Source of the DNA: Triparma columacea
Taxonomy: Eukaryota > Sar > Bolidophyceae > Parmales > Triparmaceae
Direction of reading: 5' to 3'
Assembly (NCBI GenBank): GCA_030267965.1
Contig: BRYA01000074.1
Coordinates: forward strand, 1 to 64,000
Length of the DNA stretch: 64,000 nt
The notes below the pieces were generated by a model, which saw only the letters and a program-made list of their open reading frames with translations, was not told where the DNA came from and made no database searches. The position numbers were made by a program, and so were the translations under genes. Shown here piece after piece: positions 30,756 through 39,630 of this stretch (position 1 is the first letter of the stretch; every line of letters begins with the position of its first letter).

Positions 30756-32792
30756 ATGCCCGCAGTTGTGTACTCTGGTAAAGAGAATTTCTCTGGCAAT
30801 GAGGAGATCACAGAGGTGACTATCGCACAGGGAGTAACGTCCATTGCAACTGGCGCCTTCAAAGGATGCTCTTCCCTCATGTTCATCACAATTCCAGACA
30901 GAGTGACGAAGATTGGCGAATATGCCTTCTACGGATGCTCCTCCCTCACGGCCATCACCATCCCGGACGGAGTGACGAAGATTGGCGTATATGCTTTCTA
31001 CAGATGCTCCTCCCTCACGTCCATCACCATCCCGGACTCAGTGACAACGATTGGCCATGGCGCCTTCTCTGGATGCTCCTCCCTCACGGCCATCACAATC
31101 CCAGATGGAGTGACAACGATTGGCGAACGCGCCTTCTGGGAATGCTCCTCCCTCACTGCCATCACCATCCCGGATGGAGTGACAACGATTGGCGAACGCG
31201 CCTTCCAGGAATGCTCCTCCCTCACAGCCATCACAATCCCGGACTCAGTGACGGAGATTGACAATAGAGCCTTCTACGAATGTTCCTCCCTCACGGCAAT
31301 CATCATCCCGGACGGATTGACAACGATTGGCGAACGCGTCTTCTACGGATGCTCCTCCCTCACGGCCATCACCATTCCGGATGGAGTGACGAGGATTGGC
31401 ACTTATGCCTTCTACAAATGCTCTTCCCTCACGGCCATCACAATCCCGGTCGGGGCGACGACTATTGGTGGTGGCGCCTTCAAGGAATGCTCCTCCCTCA
31501 CGGCCATCATAATTCCGGACGGAGTGACAACGATTGGCGAACGCGCCTTCCACGAATGCTCCTCCCTCACGGCCATCACAATCCCGGACGGAGTGACATA
31601 CATTAGCAATGGCGCCTTCTGCGGATGCTCCTCCCTCACGGCCATCACAATCCCGGACGGAGTGACGACAATTGGCCAAAGCACCTTCCTAGGATGCTCC
31701 TCCCTGACGGCCATCACCATCCCGGACGGAGTGACGTCGATTGGCGATGGCGCCTTCTACGAATGCTCCTCCCTCACGGCCATCACCATCCCGGACGGAG
31801 TGACGATGATTGACAATCAAGCCTTCCAAGGATGCTCCTCCCTCACGGCCATCACCATCCCGGACTCAGTGAAGGAGATTGACAGTAAAGCCTTTTGCGA
31901 CTGCTCCTCCCTCACGGCCATCACCATCCCAGATGGAGTGACGATGATTGGCAGTCACGCCTTTTTCGGATGCTCCTCCCTCACGGCCATCACAATCCCG
32001 GTCGGGGCGACGACTATTGGTAGTGGCGCCTTCAGGGAATGCTCCTCCCTCATGGCCATCATAATTCCGGACGGAGTGACGACAATTGGCGATTACACCT
32101 TCAACAAATGCTCCTCTCTCGCAGCCATCACCATCCCGGACGGTTTGACGACTATTGGCAATGGCGCCTTCTACGGATGCTCTTCCCTCACGGCCGTCGT
32201 CATCCCGGACGGAGTAACGACGATTGGCTATGGCGCCTTCAACCAATGCTCCTCCCTCACGGCCATCACCATCCCGGAGGGAGTGACGACGATTTGCGAG
32301 GGCGCCTTCCACGGATGCTCCTCTCTTACGGCCATCACCATCCCGGACGGAGTGATGACGATTGACTTTGGCGCCTTCCAAGGATGCTCCTCCCTCGCAT
32401 CTATCACAATCCCGGACTCAGTGACGGAGATTGGCCACTTAGCCTTTAGAGATTGCTTCGCCCTGACGAAACTCATTCTATCTCCTGCCGTTTCCATCGG
32501 TGTAGACTGCTTCGAGAACTGCACTGCCCTAATCGCTGCCGCTGCTGATAAAAATATGCCGACTGTCTCAGACCTCCTCCATTACAGGTGGCACCGCAAG
32601 CCCGCTGTGATGGAACGCGTCACCGCTCTACTGTGCCTCAAGGGAACCTGGGATCACGTGGAGAATCCACCCAGGAGATCGGCTAGAAAGCGGAAGCGAA
32701 CTGACGGAGTTGAAGCACCAGCGCTAAGGGTAACTGAGACACGTGAGAAGATCCCGAAAGTTTTGTGGAGAGTAATTCTGGAATTTCTGTGA
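30756..32792 (+). CDS. BspA-like leucine-rich-repeat protein 2 (long)
   Basis: Single exon, 678 aa. It has the same N-terminus, cap and C-terminal domain as copy 1, but about 23 full 23-residue repeats (a multiple of 69 bp in the DNA), giving a long solenoid. Several adjacent repeats are near-identical at the DNA level (for example two successive TTIGERAF units). This points to unequal exchange within the array. The C-terminal domain again carries RRSARKRKR and KIPKVLWRVILEFL. About 110 bp upstream and over 200 bp downstream are nearly the same as around copies 1 and 3. Confidence 0.9.
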   Translation: MPAVVYSGKENFSGNEEITEVTIAQGVTSIATGAFKGCSSLMFITIPDRVTKIGEYAFYGCSSLTAITIPDGVTKIGVYAFYRCSSLTSITIPDSVTTIGHGAFSGCSSLTAITIPDGVTTIGERAFWECSSLTAITIPDGVTTIGERAFQECSSLTAITIPDSVTEIDNRAFYECSSLTAIIIPDGLTTIGERVFYGCSSLTAITIPDGVTRIGTYAFYKCSSLTAITIPVGATTIGGGAFKECSSLTAIIIPDGVTTIGERAFHECSSLTAITIPDGVTYISNGAFCGCSSLTAITIPDGVTTIGQSTFLGCSSLTAITIPDGVTSIGDGAFYECSSLTAITIPDGVTMIDNQAFQGCSSLTAITIPDSVKEIDSKAFCDCSSLTAITIPDGVTMIGSHAFFGCSSLTAITIPVGATTIGSGAFRECSSLMAIIIPDGVTTIGDYTFNKCSSLAAITIPDGLTTIGNGAFYGCSSLTAVVIPDGVTTIGYGAFNQCSSLTAITIPEGVTTICEGAFHGCSSLTAITIPDGVMTIDFGAFQGCSSLASITIPDSVTEIGHLAFRDCFALTKLILSPAVSIGVDCFENCTALIAAAADKNMPTVSDLLHYRWHRKPAVMERVTALLCLKGTWDHVENPPRRSARKRKRTDGVEAPALRVTETREKIPKVLWRVILEFL

Positions 32793-33193
32793 AGTCTTAA
32801 TTGTTGTGAATGTAATGTGAATTGTTCCATTTTTTATTCTCTCCTCCTCCTTCTTTCCTTTTTCTCTCCAGTTTTTTTACCATCAATATGAGTCGACCAG
32901 AATTAACAGGATCGGCATCAAGCTTCTGTAATGATACAGAAGCACGAAAGTATGATACTATGGGATGGGTTAACAAAAGAGAAAGGGATGGACAAAGATG
33001 GTGGGATTATTTCAGTCTGGAGGGACGATTTGGGCTTTCATGTGGCACAAAACTAAAAAGTATATCATAGGCTGTATTATAACGATTATTAACTTTTCAA
33101 GCAAGCTACACAAATTATTCGCCAAATACTTCCTGATCTACGCTATACCCTAGCTCAAGCACCATCAGGGCACCACTTTCATCCTTCCCCAAA

Positions 33194-34750
33194 ATGCCCG
33201 AAGCAGCAGTGTACTCTGGTATAGAGAGCTTCTCTGGCAATGAGGAGATCACAGAGGTGACTATCGCACAGGGAGTAACGTCTATTGCAGCTGGCGCCTT
33301 CAGAGGATGCTCCTCCCTCATGTTCATCACAATTCCGGACTCAGTGACGTGGATTGGCAGTGAAGCCTTCAGAGATTGCTCCTCCCTCACGGCCATCACC
33401 ATTCCTGACGGAGTGACAATAATTCGCAGTCACGCCTTCTTCGGATGCTCCTCCCTCACGGCCATCACAATCCCGGATGGAGTGACAATAATTGGCACTT
33501 ATGCCTTCTACAAATGCTCTTCCCTCACGGCCATCACAATCCCGGACGGAGTGACAACGATTGGCGAACGCGCCTTCCAGGAATGCTCCTCCCTCACGGC
33601 CATCACCATCCCGGACGGAGTGACATACATTAGCAATGGCGCCTTCTGCGGATGCTCCTCCCTCACGGCCATCACAATCCCGGACGGAGTGACGACAATT
33701 GGCGAATGCGCCTTCTATGAATGTTCCTCCCTCACGGCCATCACCATCCCGGACGGAGTGACGTCGATTGGTCAATGGGCCTTCCACGAATGCTCCTCCC
33801 TCACGGCCATCACCATCCCGGACGGAGTGACAACGATTGGTGATTATGCCTTCTACAAATGCTCTTCCCTCACGGCCATCACAATCCCGGTCGGGGCGAC
33901 GACTATTGGCGAATGCGCCTTCTATGAATGTTCCTCCCTCACGGCCATCACAATCCCACACGGAGTGACGGAGATTGGCGAATATGCCTTTCAAGGATGC
34001 TCCTCCCTCACGGCCATCACCATCCCGGACTCAGTGACGACAATTGGCGATGAAGCCTTCTGCGAATGCTCCTCCCTCACGGCCATCACCATCCCGGACG
34101 GAGTGATGATAATTGGCGAGGGCGCCTTCGAGGGATGCTCCTCCCTCACGGCCATCACCATCCCGGACTCAGTGACGATGATTGGCGAGGGCGCCTTCTA
34201 CGAATGCCCCTCCCTCACGGCCATCACAATCTCAGACGGAGTGACGACAATTGGCAGTTCCACCTTCATGGATTGCTCCTCCCTCACGGCCATGACCATC
34301 CCGGACTCAGTGACAACGATTGACAAATGCGCCTTCCAGGGATGCTCCGCCCTCACGGCCATCACAATCCCGGACTCAGTGACGACAATTGGCGAACGTG
34401 CCTTCAGAAATTGCTCCGCCCTGACGAAACTCATTCTATCTCCTGCTGTCTCCATCGGTGAAGACTGCTTCGAGAACTGCACTGCCCTAATCGCTGCCGC
34501 TGCTGATAAAAACATGCCGACTGTCTCTGACCTTCTCCATTATAGGTGGCACCGCAATGTAGCTGTGATCGAACGCGTCAACGCTCTTCTGTGCCTCAAG
34601 GGAACCTGGGATCACGTGGAGAATCCACCCAGGAGATCGGCTAGAAAGCGGAAGCGAACTGACGGAGTTGAAGCACCAGCGCTAAGGGTAACTGAGACAC
34701 GTGAGAAGATCCCGAAAGTTTTGTGGAGAGTTATTCTGGAATTTCTGTAA
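33194..34750 (+). CDS. BspA-like leucine-rich-repeat protein 3
   Basis: Single exon, 518 aa, about 16 full repeats. The N-terminus differs slightly (MPEAAVYSGIESF). Some repeat blocks (SHAFFG, GTYAFYK, the PVGATTIG variant) also occur in copy 2, implying block exchange between the two genes. The C-terminal domain with the basic cluster and F-box-like end is intact. The 5' flank matches copies 1 and 2; the 3' flank does not, so the duplicated unit ends at or near the stop. Confidence 0.9.
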   Translation: MPEAAVYSGIESFSGNEEITEVTIAQGVTSIAAGAFRGCSSLMFITIPDSVTWIGSEAFRDCSSLTAITIPDGVTIIRSHAFFGCSSLTAITIPDGVTIIGTYAFYKCSSLTAITIPDGVTTIGERAFQECSSLTAITIPDGVTYISNGAFCGCSSLTAITIPDGVTTIGECAFYECSSLTAITIPDGVTSIGQWAFHECSSLTAITIPDGVTTIGDYAFYKCSSLTAITIPVGATTIGECAFYECSSLTAITIPHGVTEIGEYAFQGCSSLTAITIPDSVTTIGDEAFCECSSLTAITIPDGVMIIGEGAFEGCSSLTAITIPDSVTMIGEGAFYECPSLTAITISDGVTTIGSSTFMDCSSLTAMTIPDSVTTIDKCAFQGCSALTAITIPDSVTTIGERAFRNCSALTKLILSPAVSIGEDCFENCTALIAAAADKNMPTVSDLLHYRWHRNVAVIERVNALLCLKGTWDHVENPPRRSARKRKRTDGVEAPALRVTETREKIPKVLWRVILEFL

Positions 34751-34977
34751 ACTCTCTTTGTTGTTGAATCTCTTTCACTTACTGTATTCCTCACTTAAAT
34801 GATGAATCTCATTCCGCCCGATTTATTTACAATTAATTTCTCAGGAGCGAAAAGAACTTAATTTATTACGTATGACAAGAAAAATCAATCTCCTGGTACA
34901 TCCGTGTGTTTTAACCCAACCTCTGACCCAACCCACTGACCCATAAAACACCAATGGTCCGGGTCCATTCAATATCC

Positions 34978-35007
34978 ATGGTCCAGACCTGACCTGGTCT
35001 GGACCAT
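34978..35007. repeat. perfect 12-bp inverted repeat (hairpin)
   Basis: ATGGTCCAGACC, a 6-base spacer TGACCT, then GGTCTGGACCAT. It lies between LRR copy 3 and the next start, 75 bp upstream of that ATG. It could form a stem-loop in RNA or a cruciform. Confidence 0.9.
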
Positions 35008-35082
35008 TTCTTACTTTCTTACTTACTTGGCCCGTGAAAAACATTGATTTCTATCGCTGTACGTCAAGTCGTAACTAAACTT

Positions 35083-36639
35083 ATGCGAAAGTGCACTTTC
35101 GATCTCTCCCCTACCAGTATCCCCCTCCATCCATTGAAGTCCGATGGGGAGCACTTCCGGGGCAATCTTAGTCTCAAAACCATCGTCAAGAAGACCATAC
35201 GACACTTTCAAAAAAAAAGAGCGGCAGTCGCATTAGCGGAGGCCGAGGAGGCATTGGAGGCTCTTGGTGAATTGGCCGATGACGAGGTTAGGAAGGAGAA
35301 GGAGGAGGCCGTGAGGAGGTGTAAGGAGAGGCAAGAGAGGGCCAAAGAGATAAGCGTTCTCCCTCACCCTGTTCGCCTGGATCACATCTTCGTTCGTGTC
35401 ACTCCAACAGAAGGTTGGGCCAAGGACGGTGAATTCTTCTTTTGGTTTCTCCTGAACGGTCAAGGCAAGGGTAGCGCCAAGGCCACAACATTCCCAAGAG
35501 ATCCTCCTGTAATAGGTTGCCTTACACACAATCCAATATTTTCCTCCGTAACCTCAAACAACGAAAAAAAGGCAAGGGAGAGAGAGAGAGAGGGGCAACC
35601 CACCAAAATAACAATGTCAGTCGGCGCGACTGCAATCTGTATCCCCGGGATGGTCTCTGGCCACAAAGCTGACTGGAAAATCGCAAGCAATACATACGAC
35701 GCCACGAAAGAAACTTACGCTGATAAGATTACCGATACTGGCCTAGATACCCTCATAGTTGAACGAACTGTGAAAAATAGTAAAAGACCGAAAAGGACAG
35801 AACTCTTACAGAATCACGGCGGAGACTTATCAAAGATAATAACGATTCTAGTTAGTTACTTCATGGCCGGTCCTTCTGCATTTGAGTCTGAACATGGCGC
35901 GAAATGGGGGATGACTCACATTAAAGATGAGTCCCCCGAGGATCAGAAGGAGAGGCTGGAGAAGTCAAGGAAAGGGTCTATAGACTTTAATAAGCTGTAC
36001 CTTCCGGAGGTGAGAGCGCTGTTTGAAGTAGATGATGGGGAGGAAAATGCAGGCGAAGAAGACGGTGGGATACAGGTTGAAGAAAATGAAGTCCAAGTAG
36101 ACGATGAAGACGATGAAGAAGAGGAAATCGACGAGCTGCTAAAACAGCAACAACTTCAACAACAAGAACCACCGCCGCCATCGACAACGACAACGACAAC
36201 AACAACAACAACAACATCAGAGAATAAGGGTGAATCGACAGCAGGTGGTGTAGGAGGATCGGGTAGCGCGCATAGTATCATCAAAAGAGAAGGATGCAAA
36301 ATGGAAGAAGTATCTCAAATAATAGAAGCAGGCGCTCAAGTCAGGGTCGACGGCACACACAGCGCACCAGCAAGCTTAACCCGCTCCGACGGTCAAACCT
36401 TCAAGCTCGACGACAAGGTAACAGTGGGCTCCGGGTCCTACGTGGGCACCCTCACAAACCTCCGCGTCTCGAGGGACATGGAGGAGGCGGAGGTCACTTG
36501 GGGAGAAGGGTGGACGCCAGAGTGGAGGGAACTAGAGGTTTTAAAACATTTGGGGGGGAGGGGGAGGAGAAGGGAGGTGGCAGTCGTTTCTCCTGCCAAA
36601 AGGGTGAAAGTGGAAGGAGGGGTTAAAAAGGAAGAATGA
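35083..36639 (+). CDS. unknown acidic, glutamine/threonine-rich protein
   Basis: Open frame of 518 aa from the first ATG (35083). It is not recognised as any family. Visible parts: a basic N-terminus; a coiled-coil-prone Ala/Glu/Arg stretch (about residues 50-110); a central globular part (SVGATAICIPGM, ILVSYFMAGPSAFE); a strongly acidic stretch (VDDEDDEEEEIDELL) followed by Q- and T-runs; and a C-terminal basic tail (PAKRVKVEGGVKKEE) that looks nuclear. The segment LDDKVTVGSGSYVGTLTNLRV with WTPEWRELEVL resembles a small beta-barrel (Tudor/chromo-like), but this is weak. The composition suggests a chromatin or transcription role, which is inference only. It sits between LRR copies 3 and 4. 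Confidence 0.6.
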   Translation: MRKCTFDLSPTSIPLHPLKSDGEHFRGNLSLKTIVKKTIRHFQKKRAAVALAEAEEALEALGELADDEVRKEKEEAVRRCKERQERAKEISVLPHPVRLDHIFVRVTPTEGWAKDGEFFFWFLLNGQGKGSAKATTFPRDPPVIGCLTHNPIFSSVTSNNEKKAREREREGQPTKITMSVGATAICIPGMVSGHKADWKIASNTYDATKETYADKITDTGLDTLIVERTVKNSKRPKRTELLQNHGGDLSKIITILVSYFMAGPSAFESEHGAKWGMTHIKDESPEDQKERLEKSRKGSIDFNKLYLPEVRALFEVDDGEENAGEEDGGIQVEENEVQVDDEDDEEEEIDELLKQQQLQQQEPPPPSTTTTTTTTTTTSENKGESTAGGVGGSGSAHSIIKREGCKMEEVSQIIEAGAQVRVDGTHSAPASLTRSDGQTFKLDDKVTVGSGSYVGTLTNLRVSRDMEEAEVTWGEGWTPEWRELEVLKHLGGRGRRREVAVVSPAKRVKVEGGVKKEE

Positions 36640-36688
36640 AAACGATTGCTATTTAAAATACAGAACACTCCTTAAAATACCTTTGTTT

Positions 36689-36992
36689 TCAGTTGAATAC
36701 GCTCAGCTTCTCGATCAGCTCGTTCTTCCTCATGACGCTCATGATGGCGATGACATTGTCGGTCGTGAGGTCGCAGCTGCCGCAGTCGAGGCGCTGGAGG
36801 GATCCGTTGATCTACCATCGTCTCCGGAGGGCGCAGCCTCCGTTTCCTCCCGTTGGGGTGTTCGCTGATTCGAAGGTCCTTCACAATCTCGTTGCCCTTC
36901 AGCGCCTCGCATATCGCCGCGCAATCCGAGCTGCCTATTTCGTTTCCGTGCAGGTTGAGCTCCACTCCCACCCCTTTTCGCCCAATTTCCAA
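36689..36992 (-). pseudogene. broken LRR (ribonuclease-inhibitor type) fragment
   Basis: One frame reads ELNLHGNEIGSSDCAAICEA and continues through an LRR_RI-type repeat. The next repeat (NGSLQRLDCGSCDLTTDNVI to a stop at 36689) lies in another frame with a TAG between them. There is no start codon and no upstream exon in the LRR frame. It is either a decayed gene or an exon pair with an unusual short intron; decay is preferred. This repeat type differs from the BspA repeats around it. Confidence 0.5.
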
Positions 36993-37209
36993 TTACTTTC
37001 TCTTTTCCCTCTGGATCCTTCTTTCTTTTGAAAAGGAAGAGGAATCCTAAAGAACACTTAATTAAGCCACTTGTTTCATCTTTTTCCATTCTTTGTTCAT
37101 ACGTGGGTGTTCAAAGTCTACTGAATTAGCACTTCATTTGTAAAGAATAGTTGTAAACGTTACTAATAAGTAAATAACAGTCCTCTCTTTGTGCCGAAAG
37201 GAAGGACGG

Positions 37210-37217
37210 TATAAAAG
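37210..37217 (+). promoter_or_regulatory. TATA box of LRR copy 4
   Basis: TATAAAAG located 30 bp before the ATG at 37247. The 5' leader would be only a few bases if this is used at the usual spacing. Confidence 0.5.
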
Positions 37218-37246
37218 ATCCTTTCTATCCTGTTAGGGTTGGTACT

Positions 37247-38884
37247 ATGAGTGAATTAGACTTTTCTCATGGCGATGACTATGGTGATGACTACGACGAC
37301 CCAGATGATGGGTACTCTCCCCTTCCCAAAACAGCAGTATACTCTGGAACAGAGAGCTTCGCAGGCAATCATGAACTCACAGAAGTGACTTTTGCACAAG
37401 GAGTGACGTCGATTGCCGATGAAGCTTTCAGGGGATGCTCCTCCCTCAAGGCCATCACCATCCCGGACTCAGTGACAACGATTGGCGAACACGCCTTCTG
37501 TGACTGCTCCTCCCTCACAGCCATCACCATCCCGAAGGGAGTGTCGATGATTCGCGATGAAACCTTCTACGGATGCTCCTCCCTCGCGGCCATCACCCTC
37601 CCGGACGGAGTGACAACGATTGGTGATTACGCCTTCTATGGATGCTCCTCCCTCACAGCCATCACCATCCCTGACGGAGTGACCACAATTGGCTATGAAG
37701 CCTTCTCTGGATGCTCCTCCCTCACGGCCATCACCATCCCAGATGGAGTGACGACAATTGGCGAGGGCGCCTTCCACGGATGCTCCTCCCTCACGGCCAT
37801 CACCATCCCAATTGGAGTGACGACAATTAGCAATGGCGCCTTCTCTGGATGCTCCTCCCTCACGGCCATCACCATCCCGGACGGAGTGACGACAATTGGC
37901 GGTGGCGCATTTTCTGGATGCTCCTCTCTCACGGCAATCCCCATCCCGGACGGAGTGACTACAATTGGCGATGGCGCTTTCTCTCATTGCTCCTCTCTCA
38001 CGGCCATCACCATCCCGGATGGAGTGACGATGATTGACAATTACGCCTTCCACGGATGCTCCTCCCTCATGGCCATCACCATCCCGGACAGAGTGACGAC
38101 AATTGGCGTTCAAACCTTCTTGGGATGCTCCTCCCTCATGGCCATCACCATCCCGGACGGAGTGACAATGATTGGCGAACTCGCCTTCGCAGGATGCTCC
38201 TCCCTCATGGCCATCACCATCCCAATTGGAGTGACGACAATTGACAACTGGGCCTTCGACGGATGCTCCTCTCTCACGGCCTTCACCATCCCGGACGGAG
38301 TGACAACGATTGGCGAACGCGTCTTCGCAGGATGCTCCTCCCTCACAGCCATCGCCATCCCGGACGGAGTGACGATCATTGGCGAAGTCGCCTTCTACGG
38401 ATGCTCCTCCCTCATGTTCATCACAATTCCGGACTCAGTGACAACAATTGGCGAGTGCGCCTTCTTCGAATGCTCCTCCCTCACAGACATCACCATCCCG
38501 GACGGAGTGACGTCGATTGGCGATGAAGCCTTCAGGGAATGCTCGGCTCTGGCGAAACTCAGTCTATCTCCTGCTGTCCCCATCGGAGAAGACTGCTTCT
38601 TGGAGTGCACCGCCCTAATCACTGCCGCTAAAGATCAAAACATGCCGACTGTCTCTGACCTCCTCCATTACAGGTGGAACCGCAATGTCGCTGTGATCGA
38701 ACGCGTCAACGCTCTTCTGTGCCTCAAGGGAACCTGGGATCACGCGGAGAATCAACCCAGTGGACTGGAGGGTAGTCTAGAGCAGATGCAAATTGGCGGA
38801 GTTGAAGCTCCCGCGCTTAGGTTAACCGCAACACGTGAGAAGCTGCCGGATGAATTGTGGAGAGTAATTCTGGAGTTTCTCTAA
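37247..38884 (+). CDS. BspA-like leucine-rich-repeat protein 4
   Basis: Single exon, 545 aa, about 16 full repeats. It has an extra acidic N-terminus (Asp/Tyr-rich, DDYGDDYDDPDDGY) absent in copies 1-3. In the C-terminal domain the basic cluster is replaced by QPSGLEGSLEQMQIG. The end reads KLPDELWRVILEFL, an even better match to an F-box start (LPDEL...IL.FL). The flanks are unrelated to those of copies 1-3, so this is an older paralogue. Confidence 0.9.
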   Translation: MSELDFSHGDDYGDDYDDPDDGYSPLPKTAVYSGTESFAGNHELTEVTFAQGVTSIADEAFRGCSSLKAITIPDSVTTIGEHAFCDCSSLTAITIPKGVSMIRDETFYGCSSLAAITLPDGVTTIGDYAFYGCSSLTAITIPDGVTTIGYEAFSGCSSLTAITIPDGVTTIGEGAFHGCSSLTAITIPIGVTTISNGAFSGCSSLTAITIPDGVTTIGGGAFSGCSSLTAIPIPDGVTTIGDGAFSHCSSLTAITIPDGVTMIDNYAFHGCSSLMAITIPDRVTTIGVQTFLGCSSLMAITIPDGVTMIGELAFAGCSSLMAITIPIGVTTIDNWAFDGCSSLTAFTIPDGVTTIGERVFAGCSSLTAIAIPDGVTIIGEVAFYGCSSLMFITIPDSVTTIGECAFFECSSLTDITIPDGVTSIGDEAFRECSALAKLSLSPAVPIGEDCFLECTALITAAKDQNMPTVSDLLHYRWNRNVAVIERVNALLCLKGTWDHAENQPSGLEGSLEQMQIGGVEAPALRLTATREKLPDELWRVILEFL

Positions 38885-39630
38885 CTCTTTGCGCTTGGGT
38901 CATAATACTACATGATTATACGATTAAACTCTTTGCGCTTGATTAGTTGGATTTAAGGCTGTCTGAACTAAAGTTTGTTGGGTGAAAAAATAGAAATGTT
39001 TAAGGGCGTCAACTTTAATTCTTCAAAACAAACCGCGTACTTCAACACCCCCCTCTCCTCTGAATCGGATGAGAGCTGTGTAAATCGTAGTTTTTGGGAA
39101 TAAACACACATGTCTGAACAAACCCACCCTCAGTGGAGGGAGAAATAGGGGCAATAAATAAATCTATCAAAATAGAGGTAAGTCGGACAACAATGACAAT
39201 GATGACTCTTGTTAAGGCTTTAACCAGTTGTATTCTGTCCTCTCGATGATTTTAGTCTCCTATTCACGTCAAGGAACCAAGTTATTTCCCCTCTTCAATC
39301 ATGGTCGACTGACTGAGTGGACATTGGTTGGATTATTAGTCTCATAGAGGAGATAATACTACTTTCGGCCATATTTTCGATGTTATTAGTGCCATATTGG
39401 GGTTGCTATGGGGTAGAGAACCGCCATTGACGCCACAATGACGAATCCTTGAGGGTCTCACAATCCCTCTCCCTTGTTCTTTGTCAATCACACCTCACTA
39501 ACCCTCCTGATTCCCGTCAATAATGTAGGAACTCGTAGAGAATCAGTTTAAAATAGTTTAGGCTTTCAACTGTTACTGAAAATACGGGTGAAAAGATCCT
39601 CTCAACCCCGGGACTCTCCCCTTCCCCAAA
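38885..39630. other. intergenic region, nothing recognised
   Basis: 746 bp between LRR copies 4 and 5. A 15-bp direct repeat (AACTCTTTGCGCTTG) occurs just after the stop and again about 45 bp later; no gene or RNA was recognised. Confidence 0.5.

Larger units (their letters stand above)
29379..33190 (+). repeat. tandemly duplicated flanks of LRR copies 1-3
   Basis: A leader block ending just before each ATG (29379-29486, 30640-30755, 33079-33193) begins CGATTATTAACTTTTCAAGC in all three. A trailer block (30351-30560 and 32793-33010) begins AGTCTTAATTGTTGTGAATG after copies 1 and 2. Duplication units therefore include regulatory flanks. Confidence 0.88.

Noticed and set aside
31245..32381. 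Long antisense open frames across the LRR genes (also 33341-33994, 37469-38113)
   Set aside because: They arise because the 69-bp repeat has no stops in that reverse frame; their products are low-complexity echoes (REGGA-, SVRDGDG-type) and have no independent start or splice support.
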